50,908 nucleotides of DNA, from contig DYDG01000003.1 of NCBI GenBank assembly GCA_020717845.1, positions 1-50,908 on the forward strand, given 5' to 3'. Every line of letters begins with the position of its first letter. The stretch's first letter is position 1. The notes below the pieces were generated by a model. That model saw nothing but the letters and a program-made list of their open reading frames with translations, was not told where the DNA came from and did not search any database. The translations under genes were made by a program, and so were the position numbers. Shown here in pieces: positions 23,922 through 32,839 of this stretch. Source of the DNA: Marinifilum sp. Lineage in GTDB: Bacteria > UBA9089 > CG2-30-40-21.

Positions 23922-25673
23922 TTACTCCTCCTCAACCAAACGTATCTTTAATTCTTTCAACTGTTTGTTATCTACCCTGTATGGGGCGCCAGTCATCTGG
24001 CATATCCCGGACTGTGTCTTGGGAAAGGCAATGACATCACGGATGGATTCTGCTCCAACCATGAACCTCAACAAGCGGTCAAGCCCAAGGGCAACCCCGC
24101 CATGAGGTGGAGCACCATATTCCAATGCCTCCAGCAGAAATCCAAACTTTTCCCTTGCCTCTTCCTTTGACAGGCTTAAAAGATTGAAAACCCTTTCTTG
24201 AATATCTCTGGAATGGATTCTGATTGAGCCGCCGCCAATCTCAACACCATTAAGCACCACATCATAAGCATTTGCCTTAACCTTGAGCGGATCAGTATCC
24301 AGCAATGGATAATCTGTTTCACGCGGAGAGGTAAAGGGGTGATGCATGGCTGTAAACCTTTTCTCCTCATCATCATACTCAAGTAAGGGAGCATTCATCA
24401 CCCAGAGAAGGTTAAAGGTATTCTCTGGAATCATGTTTAATTTTCTGGCTAAGTGCAGCCTTAGCTGGCAGAGGCTCATAGCCACTACCTTTGGAATATC
24501 GGCTACAAACAGACACAAGGAATTCTCATCAGCACCCATCCTACTTAAGATTTCATCCCTTGCCTTTTCAGACAAAAATTTGGCAATGGGTGATTCCTTA
24601 CCCTTAAAATAAGCCAGCCCTTTTGCCCCATAGGTGTTGACAAAGGCGGTTAATTCATCAATATCCTTTCGACTCATAGAGGCCATATTCGGCACACAGA
24701 TGCCTTTTACCTGACCTGCCTGAGCAATCACCCGATTAAACACCTGGCATTCCTCATCCTTAACCAGATCCGTAATCTCTATTAGTTCCATACCAAATCG
24801 TGTATCTGGTGCATCAGAGCCATACCTGGCCATAGCCTCATCAAAATCCATCCTCGGGAATGGCGTTTTAATCTCTATACCTAATCCTTCCTTAAAGATA
24901 GAAGACAGCAGCCCCTCAATCAATCCGCAAATATCATCTATGCAGACAAAGGATGCCTCAATATCAACCTGGGTAAATTCCGGCTGTCTATCTGCCCGCA
25001 GGTCTTCATCCCTGAAACACTTAACAATCTGAAAATACTTTTCAAATCCAGCCACCATCAATATCTGTTTGAAGAGCTGCGGGGATTGAGGCAGTGCATA
25101 AAACTCTCTCGGACTAAGCCTGCTTGGCACAAGAAAATCCCTTGCCCCTTCTGGTGTGCTCTTGATGAGCATGGGTGTTTCTACCTCTATGTAGCCATTT
25201 CCATCAAGAAATCGTCGGACAGTTTGATACACCTTGTGCCTTAAGAATAGATTCTTCTGCATCTGCGGTCTTCTCAGGTCAAGGTAGCGATAGCGAAGCC
25301 TGGCATCCTCTGAGACATTCAGATCATCACTAATAGAAAATGGCGGTGTCTTTGACGGATTAATGATGGTTAATTCATGCACCAATATCTCTATCTCTCC
25401 GGTATGAATATCCGGATTGATGGTCCCATGAGGCCTATTGCAAACCTGACCCTTTATCTCAATAACATACTCACTCCTGATCTCATGAGCCTTTGCATGA
25501 GAGATATCATCTGCCTCTGGTGAGAATACTACCTGAGTAATACCCTCCCTATCCCTTAGATCAATAAAGATTAACTTCCCATGATCCCTGCGACGATTGA
25601 CCCAGCCAGCCAAAACAATCTCTCCTCCTACATCCTTCAGTCCTAATTCTCCACAATTATGGGTTCTTTTCAT
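23922..25673 (-). CDS. aspS: Aspartyl-tRNA synthetase
   Basis: This 583-residue class II synthetase has an N-terminal OB-fold (GWVNRRRDHGKLIFIDLRDR), motif 2 with FRDEDLRADRQPEFTQVDIE, the bacterial GAD insertion, and motif 3 GLALGLDRLLRF (written here as GVALGLDRLLRF). It charges tRNA-Asp. His in RRRDHG, where E. coli has Leu, is associated with non-discriminating enzymes that also charge tRNA-Asn and need GatCAB; this is inference. I start at ATG 25673 (MKRTHNCGELG) with AAGGA upstream; the in-frame extension to 25850 passes through the promoter. Confidence 0.96.
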   Translation of the reverse strand: MKRTHNCGELGLKDVGGEIVLAGWVNRRRDHGKLIFIDLRDREGITQVVFSPEADDISHAKAHEIRSEYVIEIKGQVCNRPHGTINPDIHTGEIEILVHELTIINPSKTPPFSISDDLNVSEDARLRYRYLDLRRPQMQKNLFLRHKVYQTVRRFLDGNGYIEVETPMLIKSTPEGARDFLVPSRLSPREFYALPQSPQLFKQILMVAGFEKYFQIVKCFRDEDLRADRQPEFTQVDIEASFVCIDDICGLIEGLLSSIFKEGLGIEIKTPFPRMDFDEAMARYGSDAPDTRFGMELIEITDLVKDEECQVFNRVIAQAGQVKGICVPNMASMSRKDIDELTAFVNTYGAKGLAYFKGKESPIAKFLSEKARDEILSRMGADENSLCLFVADIPKVVAMSLCQLRLHLARKLNMIPENTFNLLWVMNAPLLEYDDEEKRFTAMHHPFTSPRETDYPLLDTDPLKVKANAYDVVLNGVEIGGGSIRIHSRDIQERVFNLLSLSKEEAREKFGFLLEALEYGAPPHGGVALGLDRLLRFMVGAESIRDVIAFPKTQSGICQMTGAPYRVDNKQLKELKIRLVEEE

Positions 25674-26045
25674 AATATCATCCTTTTTTATAAATGTTAT
25701 ATTTGCCATCTGGCAGTGAGCATAGAAGACCATGCCAGATTTTATAACATTATAATACATTGAATTGCACGGTTTGTCAAGAAAAATCTTAACTTTCAGG
25801 TAATGCGTCAGTGAATTGGGGGGAAAAGGTAATACTGTTCGGAATGCCAAATTATGTCGACAGGTTTAATAGACTATCTTGCTCTACTCCAAATATCTTG
25901 ACAATTTCATCTAATGCCTTTTTTACTATCTCATTATCACCTACCATCCTTAGCAGCAAAGATCATTCCTCTATCAACACCCCGAGACATAAATTGAGTC
26001 ATGTCAAAGTTCCTTATTTTTTATTCTTTTTAAGCTTAGGTTTCG
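25674..26045. other. Region between motB-like gene 1 and aspS
   Basis: This holds the aspS promoter and leader. A short minus-strand frame (25852-25959, TTG start with GAGG upstream) would encode 35 residues including NEIVKKALDEIVKIFGVE; it might be a small gene or a remnant, but I cannot support it. Nothing else was seen. Confidence 0.3.
25752..25780 (-). promoter_or_regulatory. Sigma-70 promoter of aspS
   Basis: Minus-strand TTGACA (25775-25780), 17-bp spacer, TATTAT (25752-25757). Transcription would start near 25745, about 70 bases before the aspS ATG. Confidence 0.8.
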
Positions 26046-26837
26046 CTATTCCAGCAGCAGATCCTTACCTTTCACCTTCTGGTGAAGGATAATTATCTCT
26101 ACCCTTCGATTTACTGGGGATGCAGCATCTGGATTAAGGGGATGAAACTCTCCATAACCTGTAGCAGACAACCTTTCCTGCAGGCTTTTCATGGCTTGTT
26201 CTGAGAACCCTTTTTCTCGGGAATGGTCACACAGATAATGAAGAACAGCCGTAGCCCTTCTTGCAGATAACTCCCAGCTTGATCTAAATATCCCCTTTTC
26301 TGAGGCAGAAGAGGTATGCCCTTCGATAGAAACATAATTAGGTTTATTTCCAATAAGAACAGCAATCTTATTTAAGGCATAATAGGCTTCAGGCTTAATT
26401 ACTGCATCCTCTGGATCAAACAAGAATGTATCCCGGAAACGAACCACCAACCCCTTTTTTGTTTCCTCAATAGCTACCTTTTTGTTTTTAATATCAGCAT
26501 GGAATGCCTGAATAAGGGGCATTTTAATATCTGAAGCCGTAGTTGGCTCATGACTTCGACCATGTGGGACAGTTCTTTTTTCAAGCATCCCCTGTCCACC
26601 CTTTTCAGTAAGGATCTTTTGTCCGCCAGGCCCCTCTAAGACATTAAAATACTTTGCCAGACTTTCCCCTAACTTGGTCAACTGTTCTTTACTTTGTGTA
26701 GGAATGGTTGCTAAGATAATAAACACACCCAACAGCAGGGTAATCATATCTGCATATGTAAGCAGCCACCTGAGACCACCAGCAGTATCATGTCCGCCAC
26801 CGCCACCGCCACCACCTTTCTTCTTCTTTTTTGCCAT
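26046..26837 (-). CDS. MotB-like OmpA-family protein 1 (tandem paralogue)
   Basis: The 263-residue protein has a basic, glycine-rich start (MAKKKKKGG then eight Gly), a single membrane helix LRWLLTYADMITLLLGVFII in which Asp corresponds to the proton-binding Asp of MotB, and a C-terminal OmpA-type peptidoglycan-binding domain (VSIEGHTSSASEKG, SWELSARRATAVLHYL, NRRVEIIIL). MotB anchors the stator of ion-driven motors. No motA/exbB-like partner gene is nearby, and no flagellar genes are in the window, so the machine it serves is unknown. GGAGG precedes the ATG. It is second to a paralogue at 26979-27842. Confidence 0.88.
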   Translation of the reverse strand: MAKKKKKGGGGGGGGHDTAGGLRWLLTYADMITLLLGVFIILATIPTQSKEQLTKLGESLAKYFNVLEGPGGQKILTEKGGQGMLEKRTVPHGRSHEPTTASDIKMPLIQAFHADIKNKKVAIEETKKGLVVRFRDTFLFDPEDAVIKPEAYYALNKIAVLIGNKPNYVSIEGHTSSASEKGIFRSSWELSARRATAVLHYLCDHSREKGFSEQAMKSLQERLSATGYGEFHPLNPDAASPVNRRVEIIILHQKVKGKDLLLE

Positions 26838-26978
26838 TTATTATTCCTCCGTTAACAGGTATCAGGCATCACTTGAACATCGAGTAAAAGGTAGTAAATC
26901 AACAGAGTCATGAATATTGTTGCACAAAACATGATATTATTATCCAGCCAATTGTTCACCGAGAATTGTTGCTGACAC

Positions 26979-27842
26979 CTATTTCGTTACTATCCCAAAT
27001 TTCTCTTCTATCTCCTCTGATATAGTTGGTTCAGGTTTTTCCACAAGATTCTCATCTTCAATCTTTGGCTGGAGAATAACAATATCAATCCTTCTATTAA
27101 TCTCAGCCTTAGGATTTGTCTTATCTATTGGCTGAAACTCTCCATATCCGCTTGCTGCCAGCCTGCGTTCCAATCGTTTCACCTTATGTTCAGGCAAATG
27201 TGCCTTGTTTTTGGCATGATAGATAATATAATGGACTACTGAAACCGCTCTGGAGACAGAAAGCTCCCAATTAGAAGAGAACTGGGCTGTAGAGATAGGC
27301 ATTCGATCTGTATGCCCCTCAATCTTTATCTCATTTGGTATCTCCTCAACAAGAGAGGCTAATTGATTAAGTAATGGATATGAGCCAGGGTTAATATTTG
27401 CCTGGTTAGGCTCAAAAAACAACATATCATTGAATCTAACAGTTAGTCCCTGTTTTGTTTCAATAACAGTCATGCGTTTTGTCCCAGCTTGTGATGGAAA
27501 GCTCTGGATAAACTTCTTTTTCACAACAGATATAGGTGTAGGCGGGTTTGCCTCAGCTACTACACCGCTTCTTCTTGGCAGGATGTTTTCTCCACCCTTT
27601 CCAGAAACAACAGGATTACCTACCCTGCCACCTTTCAAGAAAGTGAAGAAGTGTTCAAAGCTTTCTCCTATTTCTTCAACTGCTTCTTCACTCTTGGTAG
27701 GAATATTAGCCAGAATAATAAACACCCCAAGCAGCAGGGTAATCATATCTGCATATGTAAGCAGCCACCTAAGACCACCAGCAGTATCATGTCCGCCACC
27801 GCCGCCGCCAGCACCGCCTTTTTTCTTCCTTCTTTTTGCCAC
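26979..27842 (-). CDS. MotB-like OmpA-family protein 2 (tandem paralogue)
   Basis: The 287-residue protein has the same plan as its downstream neighbour: MAKRRKKKGGAGGGGGG, membrane helix WLLTYADMITLLLGVFII with the key Asp, linker, and OmpA-like domain (IKIEGHTDRMPIST, NWELSVSRAVSVVHYI, INRRIDIVIL). The N-terminal 100 bp are nearly identical in DNA to the other copy, while the rest is strongly diverged. The start codon is GTG with AAGGTG five bases upstream. It probably belongs to one operon with ppiD, the metallo-hydrolase and MotB-like protein 1. Confidence 0.88.
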   Translation of the reverse strand: MAKRRKKKGGAGGGGGGHDTAGGLRWLLTYADMITLLLGVFIILANIPTKSEEAVEEIGESFEHFFTFLKGGRVGNPVVSGKGGENILPRRSGVVAEANPPTPISVVKKKFIQSFPSQAGTKRMTVIETKQGLTVRFNDMLFFEPNQANINPGSYPLLNQLASLVEEIPNEIKIEGHTDRMPISTAQFSSNWELSVSRAVSVVHYIIYHAKNKAHLPEHKVKRLERRLAASGYGEFQPIDKTNPKAEINRRIDIVILQPKIEDENLVEKPEPTISEEIEEKFGIVTK

Positions 27843-27858
27843 CTTATCACCTTTATTA

Positions 27859-27890
27859 AGCAGTTAGCTAACTGCTAATGGCTAACTGCT
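27859..27890. repeat. GCAGTTAGC hairpin overlapping the end of the metallo-hydrolase gene
   Basis: AGCAGTTAGC (27859-27868) pairs exactly with GCTAACTGCT (27881-27890). The last residues (QLAISS) and the stop codon of the metallo-hydrolase gene are read from this repeat. Confidence 0.8.
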
Positions 27891-28680
27891 TTCCTATCTT
27901 TATTGTCATCCCATCCACACTGGCAACCGTATTTATCCCTGTAACCTGTGTTATTTCCCCAGCCATAATCTCTGGCTGAGCATTAATCATACTCATCCCA
28001 AAATGGGTAAGGACAGCCATTTTGGGCGATACACCCTTGATTAACCTGATAGCATCTTCCACGCACAGATGGTCAACACCAGGCATTTGATTCTCTATCA
28101 CCGCATTTACAACAAGTAGTTCTACCCCCTGATAGGCATTGATCAAACCTTCAAAAAATCCGGTATCTCCGATATAACCTATTGTGCCTTCTGAAGCAAA
28201 GAATCTCATGCCATAGGCTTGAACATTTCCATGGATATTTCTTACTGGAACATCAAACTCCAACAGCAGGTGCTCTGCCTCGCCAATCCTGTACCTTCCC
28301 CCTTCCCGCAATATTTCTATTGTTCCCACATAATCCTGAATATACTCAAAGATAACCGGGTCATTATCCAGGGCATCCTGTGGACAAAATAACGTTCCTT
28401 TACGGTTTGTGCCGCCATTGGTCATGGCTTCAATCATAATATTGACATCGTTTGAGTGGTCAAGGTGTCGATGGGAAAGAATAATGGCAGAAAGATCCTG
28501 CGGATTTAGATGAGATTGGATGGATTTCACTAAAGCACCGGGTCCAGGATCAAGATGCACATGAATACCATTAAGAAAAAGCCATATCCCCCCAGAGGCA
28601 CGAATCTGTTTTGAAACAACAAACCTTGTTCCAGCTGTCCCCAGAAATTTGATGAACGATGATGGACAATTACAACACAT
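27868..28680 (-). CDS. Metallo-beta-lactamase-fold hydrolase
   Basis: The 270-residue protein has IKFLGTAGTRFVVSKQIRAS, HLDPGPGALVKS and the metal-binding motif SHRHLDHSND (HxHxDH), then GYIGDTGFF (Asp ligand) and VLTHFGMSM (His ligand). This places it in the beta-lactamase/RNase Z superfamily; the substrate is unknown. It overlaps the end of the ppiD-like gene by 11 bp and has no clear ribosome site, implying coupled translation. Its 3' end lies inside a dispersed hairpin repeat, so the C-terminus may be a late acquisition. Confidence 0.85.
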   Translation of the reverse strand: MCCNCPSSFIKFLGTAGTRFVVSKQIRASGGIWLFLNGIHVHLDPGPGALVKSIQSHLNPQDLSAIILSHRHLDHSNDVNIMIEAMTNGGTNRKGTLFCPQDALDNDPVIFEYIQDYVGTIEILREGGRYRIGEAEHLLLEFDVPVRNIHGNVQAYGMRFFASEGTIGYIGDTGFFEGLINAYQGVELLVVNAVIENQMPGVDHLCVEDAIRLIKGVSPKMAVLTHFGMSMINAQPEIMAGEITQVTGINTVASVDGMTIKIGKQLAISS

Positions 28681-30148
28681 TTTCAGTGATAACAGCCTTA
28701 GCCTTTTTCTTTAATCCATCATACCAATCCTGATATGTCTTGCTTTTTTTCTCTACAAGTGATTTAGCAATAACATCTTTCTTTATTGCCTCAAACTTAG
28801 CTGTATCTGCTGGAATTTTTTCAACCATCTTTATAATATGGTATCCAAGATGATTTTCAATAACACTTGCTATCTCACCTGGTTTCAAGGCAAAGGCAGC
28901 ACTATTGATCTGACCGTCCATCTCATTGTTATACACCCCCAGCTCTTCCTTCCATACGGCTACGGTAGATGTAGCAATATCCTTAGAAATGAATCGCTTA
29001 GGAATAATACCTATATCGCCTGCTGTCCTGCTGCTGATTGTCCCATGCGAATACATATTTGCAGCCTCTTCAAAGGAAATCTGCCCCTTTTTCAACATTT
29101 TCTGAATTCTTTTAGCCTCTTTAGATGCCTTTTTGGTTATTTCATTAGTCAGAACAATCCCTCGTATCTCTTCCTCAACCTCTTCCAATAGCTTTGGGGT
29201 ATCAGGCAGTTTATCCTCTAATTTAATGATATGGTAGCCGAATTTACTCCGAACAGGCGAACTCAACTCTCCAACCTTTAGATTATACGCTGCCTTTTCA
29301 AACTCTGGATCCATGACCCCTTCTCCAAAATAATCAAGCAGCCCGCCATTCTGAGCTGAGGGGCAATTAGAATTCTTTTTAGCTGTTTCAGCAAAGTCTG
29401 CCCCACCCTTTACCTGATTGTAAAGGTCTGAAATCTTTGCCTTTGCCGCCCCATCCTGCTGTTGATCAGCATTTTCTTGAACCGCAATAAGGATATGTCT
29501 GGCTTTCAGCTGACCCTTTTTCATAAAATCTTCCTTATTTTTTTCATGATAATCGACTATCTCTGCATAAGGAACGAGTTTTTTGGGAGAAATAAGGATA
29601 TGCTGCAAATGTGCCTGTGCATACTCCCTTTTATAGTAGGAATCTATTTCCCCATCCGTAAGCGTGACATGATCCACCATAGCTCCAATCAGCTTTGCCA
29701 TAATAATCTCTTTGCTCACAGCCTCTTCTTTTGTCTTCCACCAGAGCGGTGGGGCATACTTGATATATTGATTATAGGTATTAATATCCTGGAATGAAGA
29801 CCTGACCCCATTCACTATCTCGTCCTCAGAAACAGTAATGCCATATTGTTCTGCCTCTGCTAAAAGAACCTTTTCCCTGATAAGCGAATCAAGCACCTGT
29901 TTCCTCAAGCCAGAAATGCTTTCAGGATCAAAGTCTTTGCCATAGGTATCCTTAAGGTTATTATACTTTGTCTGATAGGCCTGCTGAAAATCATCTGTAG
30001 TAATCTTTTTCCCATTGACCATAGCCATATGAGCCATCATAGTTTTTCCAGAAAAATTCATTCCCCATGAAATAAATATGGTAATGATAAAGGTAATAGC
30101 AATTGTCCAGATAATAACAGCATTATTTTTACGAATAGCGTTAAGCAT
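28670..30148 (-). CDS. PpiD/SurA-like periplasmic peptidyl-prolyl isomerase
   Basis: The 492-residue membrane-anchored foldase has an N-terminal helix (VIIWTIAITFIITIFISWGM), a SurA_N/PpiD chaperone region (MVNGKKITTDDFQQAYQTKY, LDSLIREKVLLAEAEQYGI), a parvulin domain LKARHILIAVQE ... NGGLLDYFGEGVMDPEFEKA ... SKFGYHIIKLEDK, and a second, partial parvulin unit ending NHLGYHIIKMVEK. It helps outer-membrane and secreted proteins fold. I start at ATG 30148 (MLNAIRKN) with GGAGG eight bases upstream. First gene of a run with the metallo-hydrolase and both MotB-like genes. Confidence 0.9.
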   Translation of the reverse strand: MLNAIRKNNAVIIWTIAITFIITIFISWGMNFSGKTMMAHMAMVNGKKITTDDFQQAYQTKYNNLKDTYGKDFDPESISGLRKQVLDSLIREKVLLAEAEQYGITVSEDEIVNGVRSSFQDINTYNQYIKYAPPLWWKTKEEAVSKEIIMAKLIGAMVDHVTLTDGEIDSYYKREYAQAHLQHILISPKKLVPYAEIVDYHEKNKEDFMKKGQLKARHILIAVQENADQQQDGAAKAKISDLYNQVKGGADFAETAKKNSNCPSAQNGGLLDYFGEGVMDPEFEKAAYNLKVGELSSPVRSKFGYHIIKLEDKLPDTPKLLEEVEEEIRGIVLTNEITKKASKEAKRIQKMLKKGQISFEEAANMYSHGTISSRTAGDIGIIPKRFISKDIATSTVAVWKEELGVYNNEMDGQINSAAFALKPGEIASVIENHLGYHIIKMVEKIPADTAKFEAIKKDVIAKSLVEKKSKTYQDWYDGLKKKAKAVITENVL

Positions 30149-30223
30149 GAAATAAACCTCCAATTTGGTATGTTAAGCAATTGTTTAGACAAAGCTCTTT
30201 ACGCTCTTGGCTAACTTTCTGTA

Positions 30224-30252
30224 ATTATACACTATGACTGGAATTTTTGCAA
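30224..30252 (-). promoter_or_regulatory. Sigma-70 promoter of the ppiD operon
   Basis: Minus-strand TTGCAA (30247-30252), 17-bp spacer, TATAAT (30224-30229), about 75 bases before the ppiD ATG. Confidence 0.8.
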
Positions 30253-30346
30253 CTATTTTTTTGTGCATTGTGTTTAAAGGGGGAAAAAAGGGAGATAGGG
30301 TTAGATAGATAGGTTGCAGGCAACTTCAACACAGTAACTGCGAGGC

Positions 30347-30419
30347 TTGTGGTCGCTATCTTTAACCACGACTAAGAGCGAGAGGCGACCATAAGAAGGT
30401 AGCACCCCCTTGTGGTCGC
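30347..30419. repeat. GCGACC/GGTCGC hairpin repeat, copy A (minus orientation)
   Basis: Three GGTCGC/GCGACC blocks enclose GGTAGCACC. The reverse complement aligns over about 70 bases with 50835-50904, sharing GGTGCTACCT, TGGTCGC and CGTGGTT(A/G)AAGATAGCG. Confidence 0.75.
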
Positions 30420-30595
30420 TTTTATTAACACAAGCATATCGTATCTATATTGAAAGGCAAGGACAAGCCGCAGAACAACATGTTGCGTCTCTACTACATT
30501 TCATTCGTTCACATTTCTTCACAATGGATTTCCCCTCTCGCAGTTGTTTGTTTCCCCACCAATGACTAATTGATTGCAGATTTTGAAAATCATGA

Positions 30596-30624
30596 TTGCA
30601 ATTCAGGTTAAATTATGATATAAT
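30596..30624 (+). promoter_or_regulatory. Sigma-70 promoter of the secretin gene
   Basis: TTGCAA (30596-30601), 17-bp spacer, TATAAT (30619-30624), about 48 bases before the GTG start codon. Confidence 0.82.
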
Positions 30625-30672
30625 TGCTTGATTGCTTGATTACTGAAAAATGAGGACAAAGAGGTCAAACAA

Positions 30673-32688
30673 GTGTTTTGGAAACAATTTATTTTGATAG
30701 CATTAATCTTGACAGGAATACTGTCTCAGGCAGTATTTGCAGAACATCTTGTCAATATAGATTTTAAGGGCACAGATATTAAGGATGTCTTAAGGGCACT
30801 TGGTGCTCAGCAGGGTGTAAATATTGTTACTGATGAGTCTGTTAAGGGGCAGGTAACCATTCACCTTACTAATGTTCCGTTTGAGGCAGGACTAAATGCT
30901 ATCCTGGGTGCTCATCACCTTACCTATGAAAAAGAGGGGAATATTTATCGGATTATACCCATGAAGATTGAAAAGTCATATCTTCTGAATGTAGAAGATG
31001 GACTCCTTACTATGGACGCCAAGCAGGTTGATATAAATGAGATAGTAAGGGATATCTCTCTGCAAAGCAAAATAAATGTTGTTACTGATAAATCTGTTCA
31101 TGGAAATGTTTCTCTTTATCTGAACAAAATCCCAGCAGAAGAGGGTTTGCAAACGATTTTAACTACAGGTGGATTTAAGTATAAAAAAGAGAACAACATC
31201 TATATTGTTGGCGAAACAGGACAGGAAAGGATAAAAAATGTTGAGATTAGAGGCGGGCTTCTCTCCCTTGATATTGATGGAGCTGATATTCTGAAGGTGT
31301 TACGGGAAATATCCCTTCAAGGAGGGATAAATATTGTAGCTGATAAGTCTGTCTCTGGACTGGTCTCTTCTCATCTGGCTAATACAGCAGTAGAACTTGG
31401 CTTAAGAGCATTGCTTGAGGCAAATGGGTTTACCTGCGAAAAGATAAGCGGGATATTTTATGTGGGTGTGTCCAGGGGCAAGAAAACCTTTTCTATCATG
31501 GTTGATGAGGGAGCCCCTCTGGCGGAGGGTGCTCCTTTGCCAGATAAGCTCTTTACGGTTGATGTTGCCGATGCTGAACTGGGTGAGGTTATCCGAGCAC
31601 TTGCCCTTCAAGGCGGGGTGGATGTTGTTACCTGTGATTATGTTCGGGGACAGATAAATGCTCATATCTCTAAGACACCATTTGAAAAAGTGTTAGCCCT
31701 TATTCTGGAGGGAACAAATTATACCTTTTGCAAGATAAATAATATCTATATCATTGGCGAAGGTGTCTCTCTGCGTCCAGGTGCATTAACCTTTGTTACC
31801 ACAGAGGTGATAAAGATTAATTGGGTTGAGGCAAATGAGGTGCTGACCATTTTGCCGTCTGTTTTCCCAAGGGATAATATTCGGCTGCTGAAAGACCAGA
31901 ATGCTATTGTGGTTATTGGGACCAGACAACTTATTGATAAGGTTTCAGAGTTTGTCAAGCAAATAGATAAACCTTCTCCGCAGATTATGATTGAGGTATT
32001 GGTGGTAGAATTCAAGAAAAATATCGGCAATTCCCTTGGGATTAAAGAGATAGGCATTAAAGAGAATGAGCATATGGATGTAAGCCTGTTCCCCGGTGCA
32101 GTAGAGCCTTTAGTGCTGACCTATGATGTTGCCAATGTAATAAAAGACAGGTTTCTTACCAGATTAGAGGCATTAATCATGGAAAAAAAAGCAACTGTCC
32201 GGGCAAACCCAAGGATTGCAACCTTGAATGGACATGAGGCAAGTATTAGCGTGCTTACCAAGGATAGGTATCGTGAGTTTGCTAAGAGCATTGAGGCAGA
32301 TAAGATGCTGCCTGTAAGCGGACAGCAGACCGTTGAATCAGGGATACGCTTAAAGATAAAGCCATGGGTTAGTGCCTCTAATGAGATAAATGTGGATATT
32401 GCACCAGAGATAAGCAATACCACCGGTATGCTAAGTGCAGATAGCCTGCCTCAAACCTCTGAACGCAAGGTGCAAACTACCATTCGGGTTAAGGATGGAG
32501 AAACAATTATTATTGGCGGCTTAATCCAGACTCAAAACTCTTTTATGGAAAAACGAATTCCTTTTGTCAGCCGTATTCCCTTAATCGGTAAAATATTTAA
32601 GCTGAAAAGCGATGAACAGCAGCAATCAGAGCTTGTTGTCTATATTACCCCGCATCTTTTACCACTTGAGGCAGCACCTCTAAAGTAA
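30673..32688 (+). CDS. pilQ: Type IV pilus/type II secretion secretin with four STN repeats
   Basis: This 671-residue secretin has a signal peptide (to about residue 23). Four tandem STN/N0-like domains follow (about 25-100, 105-175, 190-260, 290-365), each with a DI..VLRALGAQQGVNIVTD-type core; most secretins have one. After an N1-like domain (VIKINWVEANEVLTILPSVF) comes the outer-membrane gate with ATVRANPRIATLNGHEA, VKDGETIIIGGLI and FVSRIPLIGKIFK. It forms the outer-membrane pore for pili or a type II system. GAPLAEGAPLP between STN 3 and 4 is encoded by a dispersed repeat. GTG start with GAGG eight bases upstream. It is convergent with pilMNOP-like genes rather than following pilP. PilQ versus GspD is not settled. 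Confidence 0.88.
   Translation: MFWKQFILIALILTGILSQAVFAEHLVNIDFKGTDIKDVLRALGAQQGVNIVTDESVKGQVTIHLTNVPFEAGLNAILGAHHLTYEKEGNIYRIIPMKIEKSYLLNVEDGLLTMDAKQVDINEIVRDISLQSKINVVTDKSVHGNVSLYLNKIPAEEGLQTILTTGGFKYKKENNIYIVGETGQERIKNVEIRGGLLSLDIDGADILKVLREISLQGGINIVADKSVSGLVSSHLANTAVELGLRALLEANGFTCEKISGIFYVGVSRGKKTFSIMVDEGAPLAEGAPLPDKLFTVDVADAELGEVIRALALQGGVDVVTCDYVRGQINAHISKTPFEKVLALILEGTNYTFCKINNIYIIGEGVSLRPGALTFVTTEVIKINWVEANEVLTILPSVFPRDNIRLLKDQNAIVVIGTRQLIDKVSEFVKQIDKPSPQIMIEVLVVEFKKNIGNSLGIKEIGIKENEHMDVSLFPGAVEPLVLTYDVANVIKDRFLTRLEALIMEKKATVRANPRIATLNGHEASISVLTKDRYREFAKSIEADKMLPVSGQQTVESGIRLKIKPWVSASNEINVDIAPEISNTTGMLSADSLPQTSERKVQTTIRVKDGETIIIGGLIQTQNSFMEKRIPFVSRIPLIGKIFKLKSDEQQQSELVVYITPHLLPLEAAPLK
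31508..31543. repeat. In-frame palindromic repeat inside the secretin gene
   Basis: Begins GAGGGAGCCCCTCTGGCGGA; 26 bases are identical to mtnP 18270-18295. Here it is read as EGAPLAEGAPLP, a different frame from mtnP. Confidence 0.85.
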
Positions 32689-32710
32689 AAACAACAATGT
32701 GCTCAGATTA

Positions 32711-32761
32711 TAGAACACGGATGACACAGATTTGACAGATTTTCACGGATTTTTATCGGTG
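32711..32761. repeat. ATCCGTG-family repeat, copy 3
   Basis: TAGAACACGGATGACACAGA followed by TTTGACAGATTTTCACGGAT matches the reverse complement of 3420-3461 with two differences. It lies between the convergent secretin and pilP-like genes. Confidence 0.8.
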
Positions 32762-32839
32762 TTTATTCGTTGGTCGTTCAAGCCTTCAACCGGAAAGGAA
32801 TCATAGGAAATTGCTCGAACATGAACCAACCTCAAAACC

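Larger units (their letters stand above)
30164..30672. other. Divergent regulatory region between ppiD and the secretin gene
   Basis: It contains two outward-facing promoters (30224-30252 minus, 30596-30624 plus), a GCGACC/GGTCGC repeat (30347-30419) and a half palindrome TTGCGTCTCTAC (30483-30494) matching the right arm of the 28-bp repeat at 17387-17414. A direct repeat ATTGCTTGATTGCTTGATT follows the plus promoter. No gene was found. Confidence 0.7.

Noticed and set aside
25674-25850. 59-residue N-terminal extension of AspRS
   Set aside because: It covers the -10 and -35 boxes and lacks a ribosome site; MKRTHNCGELG is the family start.
25852-25959. 35-residue minus-strand frame upstream of the motB-like gene
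   Set aside because: Plausible start site, but no recognisable similarity and a length expected by chance.
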